A DNA stretch of 45,154 bases from Bacteroidota bacterium (GCA_024743405.1 JANSWP010000058.1:1-45154), one strand, 5' to 3'. Counted from the first letter of the stretch, positions 35,425 through 44,400 are shown. Numbers and translations: made by a program. Notes: a model not told the origin generated them from the letters alone.

Positions 35425-36163
35425 TTTGTTGGTTTGTTGATTTTGTTAGTCGATTGCGGATTTCGCTTATTTCTTGTGGAAAATGGCGCAGAGGCTGAGC
35501 AACATACATTCCCGCCTTTTTTAAGGATTTCGATACACAAACATTTGACCCGATAGAGATGCCATTCCCTACAAAGACACCAGGATTAAAAGTACATCGA
35601 GAACCCACATATACGTTATTTCCAATAATGATTTCGCCGTCCACTCTAATTCTACCACTTCCTTTTGATTCATGAACGAAGCCATGCGTCCAAAACTGTC
35701 CGCCATGCCCACCGATGGTGGTATTGTCTCCAATGGTTATCGACTTAGTCAAGTCTATTGAGTTTTTACTTACAATTTGCCCCAATTTTCCAAGTTTGAG
35801 CGTCGCTAAACCTGTGGTGATTGGGGCACTTCCTCGATATACATTATTATTGTTAGCAAGGGCTGCATATTGTCCAAAAAGTAAATTGATAGGGCCGTTG
35901 ACGCGATTAAATTTTTTCATGAATGCTCCTTTCCGCATTAGTAACTTATTGGCTTTGATCATATTGAAATGACCAATTCGTGCATCTTTATCCAAACATA
36001 ATTGATTAACTGCTACAAGGGAGAAACCAATTTTTGCGCTGGGATGAATTTTGTGACCCAACAAGTTTAGTAAGATTCCAGCTACTCTGGACGGCATACA
36101 AAAAGTTATAAAAGCAGTTACCTTTTTTTTCATGATCACTTTTGATTTTTTCGATTTAGACAT
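35390..36163 (-). CDS. left-handed beta-helix (hexapeptide) acyltransferase
   Basis: This 257-residue protein has hexapeptide repeats from about residue 85 on (LKLGKLGQIVSKNSIDL, ITIGDNTTIGGHGGQFWTHG, IIIGNNVYVGSRCTFNPGVFVGNGISIGSNVCVSKS). These form a left-handed beta-helix trimer that transfers acetyl or another acyl group to sugars. The His in FWTHGF is a likely catalytic base. The N-terminus is basic and hydrophobic. It lies between the asparagine-synthetase-like gene (20 bp upstream) and the flippase, so it probably decorates the same glycan. Confidence 0.8.
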   Translation of the reverse strand: MSKSKKSKVIMKKKVTAFITFCMPSRVAGILLNLLGHKIHPSAKIGFSLVAVNQLCLDKDARIGHFNMIKANKLLMRKGAFMKKFNRVNGPINLLFGQYAALANNNNVYRGSAPITTGLATLKLGKLGQIVSKNSIDLTKSITIGDNTTIGGHGGQFWTHGFVHESKGSGRIRVDGEIIIGNNVYVGSRCTFNPGVFVGNGISIGSNVCVSKSLKKAGMYVAQPLRHFPQEISEIRNRLTKSTNQQIEEVYEKAISY

Positions 36164-36182
36164 ACTCTGAGTCTAGGGTATA

Positions 36183-38036
36183 CTAGGCGAACAACAGCGC
36201 TTTTTTGAGTTGTGAAAAAGAACCTTTTTTGACTTTTGCCTTGAAAATATGTTTATGATAAACCGTTAAGGTTGCGATATAATAGACTCTAGACAATAGG
36301 TCAACATCACCCATTCCAAATGTTCTTTTTGATAAAAACTGCTGTGTATATTCTTCCAATTTGAATAAGCGAATAAATGAATCTGACCTTTTTAAATCTT
36401 GCATTAACAATTTGCGCACTGTGCTCCCCATTGCTCCATTAAATAACTGATGAAGGGTTTCTGATACCGCTTTTGCACGATAAAAAACAAGATCATTTAG
36501 TTTATCTCTGAAAGCATGGCGTAGAACATATTTGTAGACTATTCGGAGCGTTTTTCCGAATCTAGATTGTCCAATCATCGCTTTAGTTGCTATATTAAAA
36601 GGAATTGAAGAAGAGAACTCCGCCAATTCTTTATTATAAAAAGGCATTGCTATATAGGTGTTATTATTTCTAGCAATGTCTTGTAAATAACGCATATCAT
36701 AGACATATTGCTCTTGCCATTTTAGCTCAACTAATTTGTTGTATAAGGCTCGTGGCGTTTTGATTTTGTTCAAATCAAAATCAAAATGCTTTTCAAATTG
36801 ATCATAATAATCAGTAGGAATGCCCTTTTTTCCCATTTTCTCTTTGTCTAATTTTAAGTAGAATTTTTTGAGGTACGTTTTTAATTCAAAGAGGTGAGTC
36901 ATTTTGTAGAGGTTGCCAGCGATCATTCCAGGTTTTTTGTGTAAGCCTAGTTTTTCCATTACAATTCTAATGTTATTGGCAATTGGTCTCGCAATATATT
37001 TTACCCATTTGGCATCTTTTTGATTTAGGAGTTTGAAAGCTATTTTATCAACTTCATTTAATGCAGGGGTATGTAAGCGAGTATCTTGCCCCGCATAAAA
37101 CATTTGATTGGGGGCACCTTGAAAATTCCCAAAAATCCACATCCCAAAATAGGGATTATTCATTCTCAATATCTGTTCCTCAAAGTGCTGTACATTTTCA
37201 CTTTCCTCTGGATCAACTTCTATAATTCGATTATTTATTTTCAAGTATTGAGCAATACTTTGTGCATATACGGTTTCATCTTGAGTAGTGTCTTTTACTT
37301 TGAATGATATAGAATTTAGGTTTTTACAGGTTTCTAAATCATCTAATGCAACTAGCATGGCAATCGAATCGAGACCACCCGAGAGAAATACTTGATTGTC
37401 ATTGCATAAATAACCTTTGTGGGCTTTTTGCGTTTCTGTCCGAAGTCTTTTAAAATTTTCTTTCTCACTTAGGTCATTATCTTTCTCTGATAATTTGATC
37501 ATTTCTTTTTGGGATGCTATGATCTTAAACTCATTATCAAATGAAAGAAAATGACCCATCTTTACCTCTTCAACTTCTTTATAAATCGTAAAACCATTAA
37601 GCAAATAGTTCGAGTATATTAATTGGCCAATGGCTTCTTTGTTATAACTTACTTGTCCTCTTTTTTTAGCAACTTTATGCATCACTGAACCAACAATAAT
37701 GCTGTCTTCAGTTTGAGAAAAATATCCTGTTTTCACTCCAGAAACATCTCTTAAAAGATGAATTTTTGATTCCTCCTTATCAATCGCGATCATAAAATAA
37801 TTATCGTGAAAAATGTTGGAAACCTCAGTCGCATTCAATGTGGTTATTTGATCTAATTTTCTATAAATTATTGAAGTATGATCTTTACTTAAGTTGGTAT
37901 CGATTAAGAAAAGAAATTGCTGGTTTTCAAAGAAATAGTCAATTGGATCTAATTGACAATCAATATAAAAATTTCCATTTTTTCCTTCAAGCAGATAAGA
38001 AGATGGTCGAAATTTGGTGTGTATTTTGATAATCAT
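36183..38036 (-). CDS. asparagine-synthetase-like enzyme lacking glutaminase cysteine
   Basis: This 617-residue protein has the two-domain layout of class B asparagine synthetases. The N-terminal part keeps structural marks such as LLRDVSGVKTGYFS at 94-107 (AsnB: RD..G..PLYY). It starts MIIKIHTKF, without the Cys nucleophile that normally follows Met1, so glutamine hydrolysis is not expected. The synthetase domain keeps the ATP-pyrophosphatase loop SGGLDS at 219-224. Such proteins adenylate a carboxylate and couple it to an amine. Encoded 30 bp after pseI and before an acyltransferase, it probably modifies the pseudaminic-acid glycan. The reaction is unknown. Confidence 0.72.
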   Translation of the reverse strand: MIIKIHTKFRPSSYLLEGKNGNFYIDCQLDPIDYFFENQQFLFLIDTNLSKDHTSIIYRKLDQITTLNATEVSNIFHDNYFMIAIDKEESKIHLLRDVSGVKTGYFSQTEDSIIVGSVMHKVAKKRGQVSYNKEAIGQLIYSNYLLNGFTIYKEVEEVKMGHFLSFDNEFKIIASQKEMIKLSEKDNDLSEKENFKRLRTETQKAHKGYLCNDNQVFLSGGLDSIAMLVALDDLETCKNLNSISFKVKDTTQDETVYAQSIAQYLKINNRIIEVDPEESENVQHFEEQILRMNNPYFGMWIFGNFQGAPNQMFYAGQDTRLHTPALNEVDKIAFKLLNQKDAKWVKYIARPIANNIRIVMEKLGLHKKPGMIAGNLYKMTHLFELKTYLKKFYLKLDKEKMGKKGIPTDYYDQFEKHFDFDLNKIKTPRALYNKLVELKWQEQYVYDMRYLQDIARNNNTYIAMPFYNKELAEFSSSIPFNIATKAMIGQSRFGKTLRIVYKYVLRHAFRDKLNDLVFYRAKAVSETLHQLFNGAMGSTVRKLLMQDLKRSDSFIRLFKLEEYTQQFLSKRTFGMGDVDLLSRVYYIATLTVYHKHIFKAKVKKGSFSQLKKALLFA

Positions 38037-38066
38037 TTTGTGCTTGTTTTACTTTTTTAAAAAATA

Positions 38067-39110
38067 TTAAACTAGTTGCCAGGTCATTGGTGTACCAGCT
38101 TTTAGGTGAGTTGATGCTTTCTTGCCTACGATCGTTTCAAAATATTTAGGTTCTAATCCGTTTCCTGGTCGAATGACTCTTAAGTTTTCTTCGGTTAATA
38201 TTTCTCCGGGCATTACATCTTTCACCACATAAACTGATCGTTTGAATTTGCGGCTATTTGTTTCAATTTTTTGAATGCCATATTTGACTTTGCCCAATGC
38301 TTGAAAGGCGCGTTCAGATTCTATTACTAATGATTTAAGTTCTTGTGGTTCAAGTGAAAAGGCGCTATCTACACCGCCATCTGATCTTTTTAATGTAAAG
38401 TGTTTTTCTATAACACAGGCTCCTAAAGAAATCGCTACCAATGGAATACTAATGCCCATTGTATGATCTGAAAGACCAACTAGGGTATCTTCAAACATAT
38501 TTGCTAAGTGTGGGATCGTCCTCAAATTGCAGGTATCTGGTGTCGCAGGATAAGTACTTGTACATTTCAATAAGATCAATTCTTTACATCCGTTCTCACG
38601 CAAAACTCGCACGGCTTCATCGATGTCAGCTAAGTTGGCGACGCCTGTTGACATAATTACAGGTTTTCCTGTTTTCGCCACTTTTTTCAAAAGAGGATGA
38701 TCTGTATTTTCAAAGGAAGCTATTTTATAAGCGGGTACATCCAAGGTCTCTAAAAAATCGACAGCCGATGCATCAAATGGGGAACTAAAAGCAATCATAC
38801 CTAATTGGCGCGCTCGGTCAAATATGGTTTGATGCCATTCCCAAGGAGTATACGCCTTTTGGTAAAGTTGATAGAGTTCTTGACCTTCCCAAAGTGAATT
38901 TTTATCAGTAATGGTCAATGCTCCTTTGACGGTCATTGTATCGGCAGTATAAGTTTGTAATTTAATCGCATCTGCTCCTGCCGCTGCTGCCGCTTCTACT
39001 ATTGCTAAAGCTCGCTCAATGGATTGATTGTGATTACCTGACATCTCAGCAATGATGAAAGGTTTTTGATCTTGTCCGATTAAGCAGTTACCTATTTTTA
39101 TGGTTTTCAT
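38067..39110 (-). CDS. pseI: pseudaminic acid synthase
   Basis: This 347-residue NeuB-family enzyme condenses 2,4-diacetamido-2,4,6-trideoxy-L-altrose with phosphoenolpyruvate to give pseudaminic acid. The TIM barrel shows FIIAEMSGNHNQSIERAL, AGADAIKLQTYTADTMT, PAYKIASFENTDHPLL and GLSDHTMG. The C-terminal SAF/antifreeze-like domain is present (VVKDVMPGEILTEENLRVIRPG). The NHNQS motif and the YTADT stretch favour PseI over NeuB (sialic) or LegI (legionaminic). It lies 19 bp downstream of the pseG-GNAT gene, in the same operon. Confidence 0.92.
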   Translation of the reverse strand: MKTIKIGNCLIGQDQKPFIIAEMSGNHNQSIERALAIVEAAAAAGADAIKLQTYTADTMTVKGALTITDKNSLWEGQELYQLYQKAYTPWEWHQTIFDRARQLGMIAFSSPFDASAVDFLETLDVPAYKIASFENTDHPLLKKVAKTGKPVIMSTGVANLADIDEAVRVLRENGCKELILLKCTSTYPATPDTCNLRTIPHLANMFEDTLVGLSDHTMGISIPLVAISLGACVIEKHFTLKRSDGGVDSAFSLEPQELKSLVIESERAFQALGKVKYGIQKIETNSRKFKRSVYVVKDVMPGEILTEENLRVIRPGNGLEPKYFETIVGKKASTHLKAGTPMTWQLV

Positions 39111-39129
39111 AATTTATGATTTTAATGGT

Positions 39130-40569
39130 TTACAGCGCATACACATACACATTTTCGTATGCTTGTGCTTGTGTTCTTTGAAATCCTAATTTTGTGAATG
39201 ACTTGTTTGAAGCAATATTTCCTTCTTTAACATAACCGATGATTGGTTTTGTAAAATGTGTATCTTTTTTTAGTTGTTTGATACCTGTTTCAAGCAAATA
39301 AGTGCCAAATCCTTTACCTCTTGTATTTGGATCTACAGAAAAACTTAGTACAGTGTTGTTTTGAATGTCAAATCGAATTTGTCCGACGGGTTGCCCCTTG
39401 TATTCTAGTATATAAATGCGACAATCTTCAGAAGATAACTTTTGGAAGAACCATCTTTTGTGTTCAGCGAAGCTTATTGTTTGAGTGGATAAAGATTGTT
39501 GTCTTGTTTCTTCCTCATTTTTCCATTCGAAAAGAGTCATCATATCATTAATATCCGCCTGACGGATTTTGCAATGGAGTACTTTTTCTAAGTTCAAGAA
39601 CACTTTTAGAAGTCTTTGCCCGCTTTTGCCGTCCAATATTTCTTGTTGTCGAACGCGTGCTGAAGCAAGATTTTTTTTATCCTTTGGTGGCAGCTCATTA
39701 AAATTAAATGCCAATTGATTCAGGGTCAAATAGTTGAACAAATCATTCTGATTATCGGCAGTTTGATAGAGAAATAAATCACCGCCTACCGACAAGTATT
39801 CAATACTGATAGTACTCGGTGAGGTGATTGCCACCGAACAAATTCTCATAATGTCAATCATTCGGGTAGCACAGATGTTTTCTAAAAGGGTAATACCAAG
39901 TTTACTTTTTGAGATAAATACTTCTAACTCTTTTCGGTGCAAATAGGCAGCTCCAATTACCACATAACATTGTTTTACAGTCTCTGTAGTCTCTAGTCGT
40001 TTCAATACTTTAAGTGTATCATTTTTAGGATCTGCTCCACCAAGGCAAACAAATGCAATTGGGTGGGCATTTGGCGAGAACCGATTTTTTGCTGCCTCCA
40101 AAAAAGGCTGTCTCAATAAAGCATAGTTTAATCCGAAGTGACATTGAGTATAATCTTCTTTTGAATAATGATCTTCCGTTATTCCTCCTGTATGATTAAT
40201 GATCGCATCTGCCACAAAATGTTTGTCATGAATGTCATCAATACAAACGACTTTGCAGCCACTGTTTTTTATGATTTGTTGGTATTCTGTACCAAAGTGA
40301 TACCCATCTAACACCACAATTTCTCTTCCGGTCAAATGATGCTCACATAAGTATTTTGCTTCTTCAATGAGTAAATTTGTAGTTGGCAATTCAATCAAAC
40401 CTTTACAATAACCTTTAATTTGAGGCAAAAGACCTTTTGGTGGATTTTGGATGGCGAAATGACAATTAAAATTGGACTTTAACATTCGAACCAGCGCCAA
40501 AGAGCGTACAATATGTCCTAGCCCCATTTGACTGTGTCCATCAACACGAAAGAGTATCTTTGTATTCAT
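39130..40569 (-). CDS. pseG: PseG hydrolase fused to a PseH-like GNAT acetyltransferase
   Basis: The product has 479 residues in two parts. Residues 1-~330 form a GT-B-fold UDP-sugar hydrolase of the PseG type, with GLGHIVRSLAL at 16-26 and VCIDDIHDKHF then ADAIINHTGG. It removes UDP from the diacetamido-trideoxy-altrose intermediate. Residues 333-479 form a GNAT domain (IRQADINDMMTLFEWKNEEETR, acetyl-CoA loop RGKGFG at 417-422, late NIASNKSFTKLGF). It matches PseH, which N-acetylates the 4-amino sugar in the preceding step, so one chain covers two consecutive steps. The start overlaps the end of pseF by 29 bp. Confidence 0.88.
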   Translation of the reverse strand: MNTKILFRVDGHSQMGLGHIVRSLALVRMLKSNFNCHFAIQNPPKGLLPQIKGYCKGLIELPTTNLLIEEAKYLCEHHLTGREIVVLDGYHFGTEYQQIIKNSGCKVVCIDDIHDKHFVADAIINHTGGITEDHYSKEDYTQCHFGLNYALLRQPFLEAAKNRFSPNAHPIAFVCLGGADPKNDTLKVLKRLETTETVKQCYVVIGAAYLHRKELEVFISKSKLGITLLENICATRMIDIMRICSVAITSPSTISIEYLSVGGDLFLYQTADNQNDLFNYLTLNQLAFNFNELPPKDKKNLASARVRQQEILDGKSGQRLLKVFLNLEKVLHCKIRQADINDMMTLFEWKNEEETRQQSLSTQTISFAEHKRWFFQKLSSEDCRIYILEYKGQPVGQIRFDIQNNTVLSFSVDPNTRGKGFGTYLLETGIKQLKKDTHFTKPIIGYVKEGNIASNKSFTKLGFQRTQAQAYENVYVYAL

Positions 40570-41257
40570 TTTTATTTTGGATTAGTTGATATTTTAATTC
40601 AGCTAGCTGCCAATCTGTCTCTTCATCAATGTCCTGTACTTCCATTGGATTGACGATAATGGCTCCTGTATTGTCTGTCAAAAGCGTTTTTTGCTTTCTT
40701 AATTTGGAACAGTTGAACCAGTAAAATTGACCAGAATCATGATAACACGAAGGCAGATCTTGTGAGCGAGTATTTTTGTGTGCCGGATTTACCATATCTA
40801 GTTTGCCATTCTTAATTAGGAAGGCTCTTTGGATGGGATAATCAAATCCAACTACTGGAAATACACAATCTAATCGATCGTCTATCATCTTCTGATATGC
40901 TTCCTCCATTGTTGCAATACTTATCAGGGGAGAAGAAGGATAAATGCAACAAGCATATTTGAAATGCACTCCTTTATTAATATAAAAATTGAGTACTTCT
41001 AATAGTACATCTGCGGTGGTGGCGAAGTCAGAAGCATTTTTTTTGCTTCTTAATATAGGAACATTGGCGCCATATTGTTCCGCAATAGCTGCGATTTCGG
41101 GATCATCAGTACTTACCATTATTTCATCAAATAAGTTGGATTGGATCGCTTTTTCGATCGCATAAGTGATCATGGGTTTACCCATAAATTCCCGTATATT
41201 CTTTCGGGGTATTCTTTTGCTCCCACCTCGTGCGGGAATAATTGCTAGACGTCGCAT
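40541..41257 (-). CDS. pseF: pseudaminate cytidylyltransferase
   Basis: This 238-residue enzyme activates pseudaminic acid with CTP to CMP-pseudaminic acid. It is recognised by LAIIPARGGSKRIPRKNIREFMGKPMITYAIE, DEIMVSTDDPEIAAIAEQYGA and YHDSGQFYWF. The last motif is typical of PseF rather than NeuA. The first 80 bp overlap the reading frame that continues past the normal end of pseC. Tight overlap on both sides indicates one operon. Confidence 0.93.
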   Translation of the reverse strand: MRRLAIIPARGGSKRIPRKNIREFMGKPMITYAIEKAIQSNLFDEIMVSTDDPEIAAIAEQYGANVPILRSKKNASDFATTADVLLEVLNFYINKGVHFKYACCIYPSSPLISIATMEEAYQKMIDDRLDCVFPVVGFDYPIQRAFLIKNGKLDMVNPAHKNTRSQDLPSCYHDSGQFYWFNCSKLRKQKTLLTDNTGAIIVNPMEVQDIDEETDWQLAELKYQLIQNKNEYKDTLSC

Positions 41258-42404
41258 AGAAAAAAGATTTAATTTGTTCGATGATGAAGTTTTGTTCTGC
41301 GTGGGTCAAAGAGGGGTACATGGGTAAACTGAGACATTGCTCATAATACGCTTCGGCTTCTGGGAACATTCCTTTTCGCCAACCTAAGTTTTGGTAATAA
41401 GGCATGGTATGAACCGGAATATAGTGCACTTGTGTGTAAATACCCACGGATTTTAAATGTTGGTAAAGGGCTTTCCGATGCTTGGTTTTGATAATATACA
41501 AATGATAAGCATGGTCAGTGGCTTCCAACGGTGCTAATGTCTTAAGAGAAGAAAAACGAAATACTTCGTCATAAACCTTAGCTATTTCTATCCTTCTTGC
41601 AATACCTGCATCTGCTCGTTTTAATTGAGAAAGCCCTAAAGCACAGTTCAAATCCGGGAGTCTATAATTATAACCTAGCGTTTGCATCTCATAATACCAA
41701 TCACCATGCTTTTCCAATAACAAATCTGGATTTTTAGTAATTCCATGGGTGCGCAATAGGATTAACTTCTCGTAGAGGTCTGGATCATTTGTCGTTATCA
41801 TACCTCCTTCACCGCAAGCAATATGTTTGACTGGATGAAAAGAAAATATGGCTAAATCTGCATAAGCCCCATTTCCACAGTTTTGTTTGATGTTGTTGCT
41901 ATCTGTAAATGCACCTCCTGGAGCATGACAAGCATCTTCAATCAACCAAAGACCATGCTCATCCGCCAATTCCCGAAAGGCTTCCATATTGACAGGATAT
42001 CCTGCAAAATCTACAGGTATGATGCCTGCAAAGGTGCCTTTAGGATGTTGTTCAATTAGCGTTCTGACTTTTTCTATATCCAATAAGGCAGTGTCAGGGT
42101 CAATATCCGTAAAAACAGTTTCAGCTCCACAATAATGAACACAATTAGCAGAAGCTGCAAAAGTGATTGGTGTAGTTATAACCTTTTGTCCAGGCTTTAA
42201 TCCAAGAGATAGGGCTGCTAAATGAAGGGCTGCAGTTCCATTTGAAACAGCTACCGCAAACTGAGCACCGGTGTATTTGGCAAATTCTTTTTCAAAAGCC
42301 TCCACCATTGGTCCTTGAGTCAGCCAATCAGATTGTAATGTCCTTGTAACTGCTTGAATATCTTCCTGAGTTATGTGTTGGCGACCGTATGGTATTTTAT
42401 GCAT
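41178..42404 (-). CDS. pseC: UDP-4-keto-6-deoxy-sugar aminotransferase
   Basis: This PLP enzyme of the DegT/DnrJ/EryC1 family aminates UDP-2-acetamido-2,6-dideoxy-arabino-hexos-4-ulose at C4. The start at 42404 (MHKIPYGRQHITQEDIQAV) is chosen over the open frame from 42473 because it matches the family N-terminus. The PLP lysine is Lys193 in SFHPVKHIACGEGG, and EDACHAPGG binds the cofactor ring. The C-terminus is odd. The usual end is near IIEQIKSFF, but the frame runs about 25 residues further, into pseF, in another frame (80-bp overlap). This suggests loss of the original stop by an indel. Confidence 0.92.
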   Translation of the reverse strand: MHKIPYGRQHITQEDIQAVTRTLQSDWLTQGPMVEAFEKEFAKYTGAQFAVAVSNGTAALHLAALSLGLKPGQKVITTPITFAASANCVHYCGAETVFTDIDPDTALLDIEKVRTLIEQHPKGTFAGIIPVDFAGYPVNMEAFRELADEHGLWLIEDACHAPGGAFTDSNNIKQNCGNGAYADLAIFSFHPVKHIACGEGGMITTNDPDLYEKLILLRTHGITKNPDLLLEKHGDWYYEMQTLGYNYRLPDLNCALGLSQLKRADAGIARRIEIAKVYDEVFRFSSLKTLAPLEATDHAYHLYIIKTKHRKALYQHLKSVGIYTQVHYIPVHTMPYYQNLGWRKGMFPEAEAYYEQCLSLPMYPSLTHAEQNFIIEQIKSFFYATSSNYSRTRWEQKNTPKEYTGIYG

Positions 42405-42539
42405 TGGTATAATTTTAAAAATTAAAAGCAATAAAAAGTTACTAAAAAGATGGTCAAAATCTTCTTTGTTCAAGCTTAATTTTAGCGCTGGATTCTTTTC
42501 GCAAAATTGTTTGAATTAGCAAATAAAACAGAAAGGAAG

Positions 42540-43586
42540 TTAGGCAGCGACCGCAAGTCGGCTAACTTTAAAGTTGACATCTACATGCTGAATGATTTGT
42601 TCTCTTAAATTTTCTACACTCAACCATTCTGTATTATCTCCAGAATTATAGCTAAACCCAACAGGTACTTTTTTGCCTTCATAATGATTAATATAATCAC
42701 TTAAAGTGATGCCTTGATAACTTAGGTTGTTTGGACAAATAACGTAATAATCATCCAATTCAATAGTATTGAAAGAATCTGAAGGCGTGATCATTTCTTC
42801 GTGCAATTTTTCTCCAGGTCTAATTCCAACGATTTTTTGAGTACAAAGTGGACAAACGGCTGTTGCCACATCAGTAATTCGGTAGGAAGGCAATTTGGGA
42901 ATGAATATTTCACCTCCTATTGATTTTTCAATTGCGAACATCACCATTTGCACAGCATCCATCAAGGATATATTAAACCGAGTCATTTCAGCATGTGTAA
43001 TCGGTAATTCACCGTTTTTACGTTTATTTAAAAAAAATGGGATGACGGATCCTCTTGACCCAATTACGTTTCCATATCTAACGACAGAAAGGCGTAGATC
43101 TCGACTACCTTTTGAATTATTGGCAGCCACAAATAATTTGTCTGAACATAACTTGGTGGCACCATACAAATTCACAGGAGCAGCAGCTTTATCGGTAGAA
43201 AGTGCAACGACACAGTTTACATTATTTTTCATGGCAGCATCTATAATGTTTTTAGCTCCAAGTACATTTGTTTTAATACATTCAAATGGATTATACTCTG
43301 CAGCCGGTACTTGTTTCAATGCCGCTGCATGTACAATGATATCTACATCTTCGCAAGCTCTCGTCAATCGTTCTGCATCTCTTACATCACCAATGAAATA
43401 ACGCATTGCTGGATATTTTTGAGGTGAAAATTCTTGTTGCATTTCAAATTGTTTTAACTCATCTCTAGAATAGACCACCAATCTTTTTACGCTTGGAAAT
43501 TGATCCAATATGTTCTTAATGAACATTTTTCCGAACGAACCTGTACCGCCTGTTACTAATATTGATTTGTTGTTTAAATTTAACAT
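42540..43586 (-). CDS. pseB: UDP-GlcNAc 4,6-dehydratase (5-inverting)
   Basis: This 348-residue short-chain dehydrogenase/reductase makes the first pseudaminic-acid intermediate from UDP-GlcNAc. The NADP-binding loop is TGGTGSFGK at 12-20. The catalytic residues Asp132, Lys133 and Tyr141 (STDKAAAPVNLYGATK) sit at the same numbers as in the H. pylori FlaA1/PseB enzyme. GDVRD and HAAALKQVPAAEYNPFE are also typical. An unusual CPLC pair (AVCPLCTQKI) replaces the single-cysteine or proline region near residue 245. First gene of the leftward cluster, with an 800-bp gene-free region upstream. Confidence 0.94.
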   Translation of the reverse strand: MLNLNNKSILVTGGTGSFGKMFIKNILDQFPSVKRLVVYSRDELKQFEMQQEFSPQKYPAMRYFIGDVRDAERLTRACEDVDIIVHAAALKQVPAAEYNPFECIKTNVLGAKNIIDAAMKNNVNCVVALSTDKAAAPVNLYGATKLCSDKLFVAANNSKGSRDLRLSVVRYGNVIGSRGSVIPFFLNKRKNGELPITHAEMTRFNISLMDAVQMVMFAIEKSIGGEIFIPKLPSYRITDVATAVCPLCTQKIVGIRPGEKLHEEMITPSDSFNTIELDDYYVICPNNLSYQGITLSDYINHYEGKKVPVGFSYNSGDNTEWLSVENLREQIIQHVDVNFKVSRLAVAA

Positions 43587-43857
43587 GTCTTTTTTTTATT
43601 TCTTGATTTAATAATTACTTGGGAGCAAGCAATTTTTTTGTTAATAATTGAATTTGACCGCAAGGTATAGGCAGGTAGCACCTTTCTCTGGGCTTTTTCG
43701 TTTTTTGACAGTTTTAGCTATTTTTTTGGTTGGAAAGGGAGGGGTATTGAATTTTGAGGTTATTCACTAGGTGTTTGAGTTGGGGATTAAAGAAAGTTTG
43801 GTGGATCCATCTATATATGTAGACAAAAAGGTGGGGTAGAGGATTTTTCCTAAAAAG
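43587..43857 (-). other. upstream region of the pse cluster
   Basis: This region should hold the promoter for the leftward glycan operon. I could not find an exact TTTG-N19-TAnnTTTG on the minus strand. The sequence is T- and G-rich, without ORFs or clear hairpins. Confidence 0.3.
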
Positions 43858-43859
43858 TC

Positions 43860-43919
43860 TCTCTGTAAAAGAAATTTTCGCACCGTAGGCGCGTGGATTT
43901 CATAAGTGTACGTTAGAGA
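43860..43919. repeat. ~60-bp dispersed repeat, copy 3 of 3
   Basis: It contains AAAGAAATTTTCGCACC and GTGGATTTCATAAGTGTACG, ending TTAGAGA, with an inverted TCTCT start. Closest to the copy at 5081-5140; the right half is closest to that at 15790-15846. Confidence 0.55.
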
Positions 43920-43979
43920 AAAGCCTTTTAAACACTTAGGTTTTTAGGGGTATCGCCAAAAAAAACTGCAGCTTCAGGT

Positions 43980-44203
43980 GGCAGGACAATCAAGCTGCCA
44001 AATCCATGTTTCTTCTTTTTTCTAGGATGAAAAGGTATCATAAGGTGCAAAGGTCACCTTTGATGAAAAAAATCAAGGCTGTGGATATTTTGGCTAAAAT
44101 TTAATGCCCTCCCACAAACAACTTAAATGTTCGCAATGCTTACATGGGTCGTTTTTTCGCAAATGCTAAATTGAATTCCATAATGTCAAAATTTCCAATG
44201 CTA
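43980..44203 (+). repeat. long structured repeat, copy beta (right of glycan cluster)
   Basis: Collinear with copy alpha at 30851-31107 in the same orientation, with moderate divergence and indels. It begins with the hairpin GGCAG/CTGCC, as alpha begins with GGCT/AGCC. It ends AAAATTTCCAATGCT. No ORF. Confidence 0.6.
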
Positions 44204-44400
44204 CTACAATTCCTCGAATATCTCTTTTCAGAGCAGTAAAACCATAGAGAATATGTTGGTTTTGAGATTAGCTTAAGAGCCTTATAAGATGGGGCTATCT
44301 GAAAAAGTAAGATTTATCTTCAGGTGAGCCTTCAGGACGGTTCAGGTCAACAGATGAAGTCAAGTTTTTTGAAATTGCGGTAAAATTTTAAAATATCTTG
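44204..44400. other. sequence between repeat beta and the transposase remnant
   Basis: About 200 bp without an ORF. It may contain the outer end of the IS1182-like element, but I could not identify its terminal repeat because the other end is outside the window. Confidence 0.25.

Noticed and set aside
38067-43586. legionaminic or sialic acid pathway
   Set aside because: PseB-type Asp132/Lys133/Tyr141, PseC, PseG with GNAT and the NHNQS-type synthase fit pseudaminic acid; no NeuC/LegG-type epimerase or LegB/LegC pattern is seen.
40541-43586. the pse genes themselves as a novel system
   Set aside because: The pathway is well known; only the fusion, the overlap and the added asparagine-synthetase-like gene are unusual.
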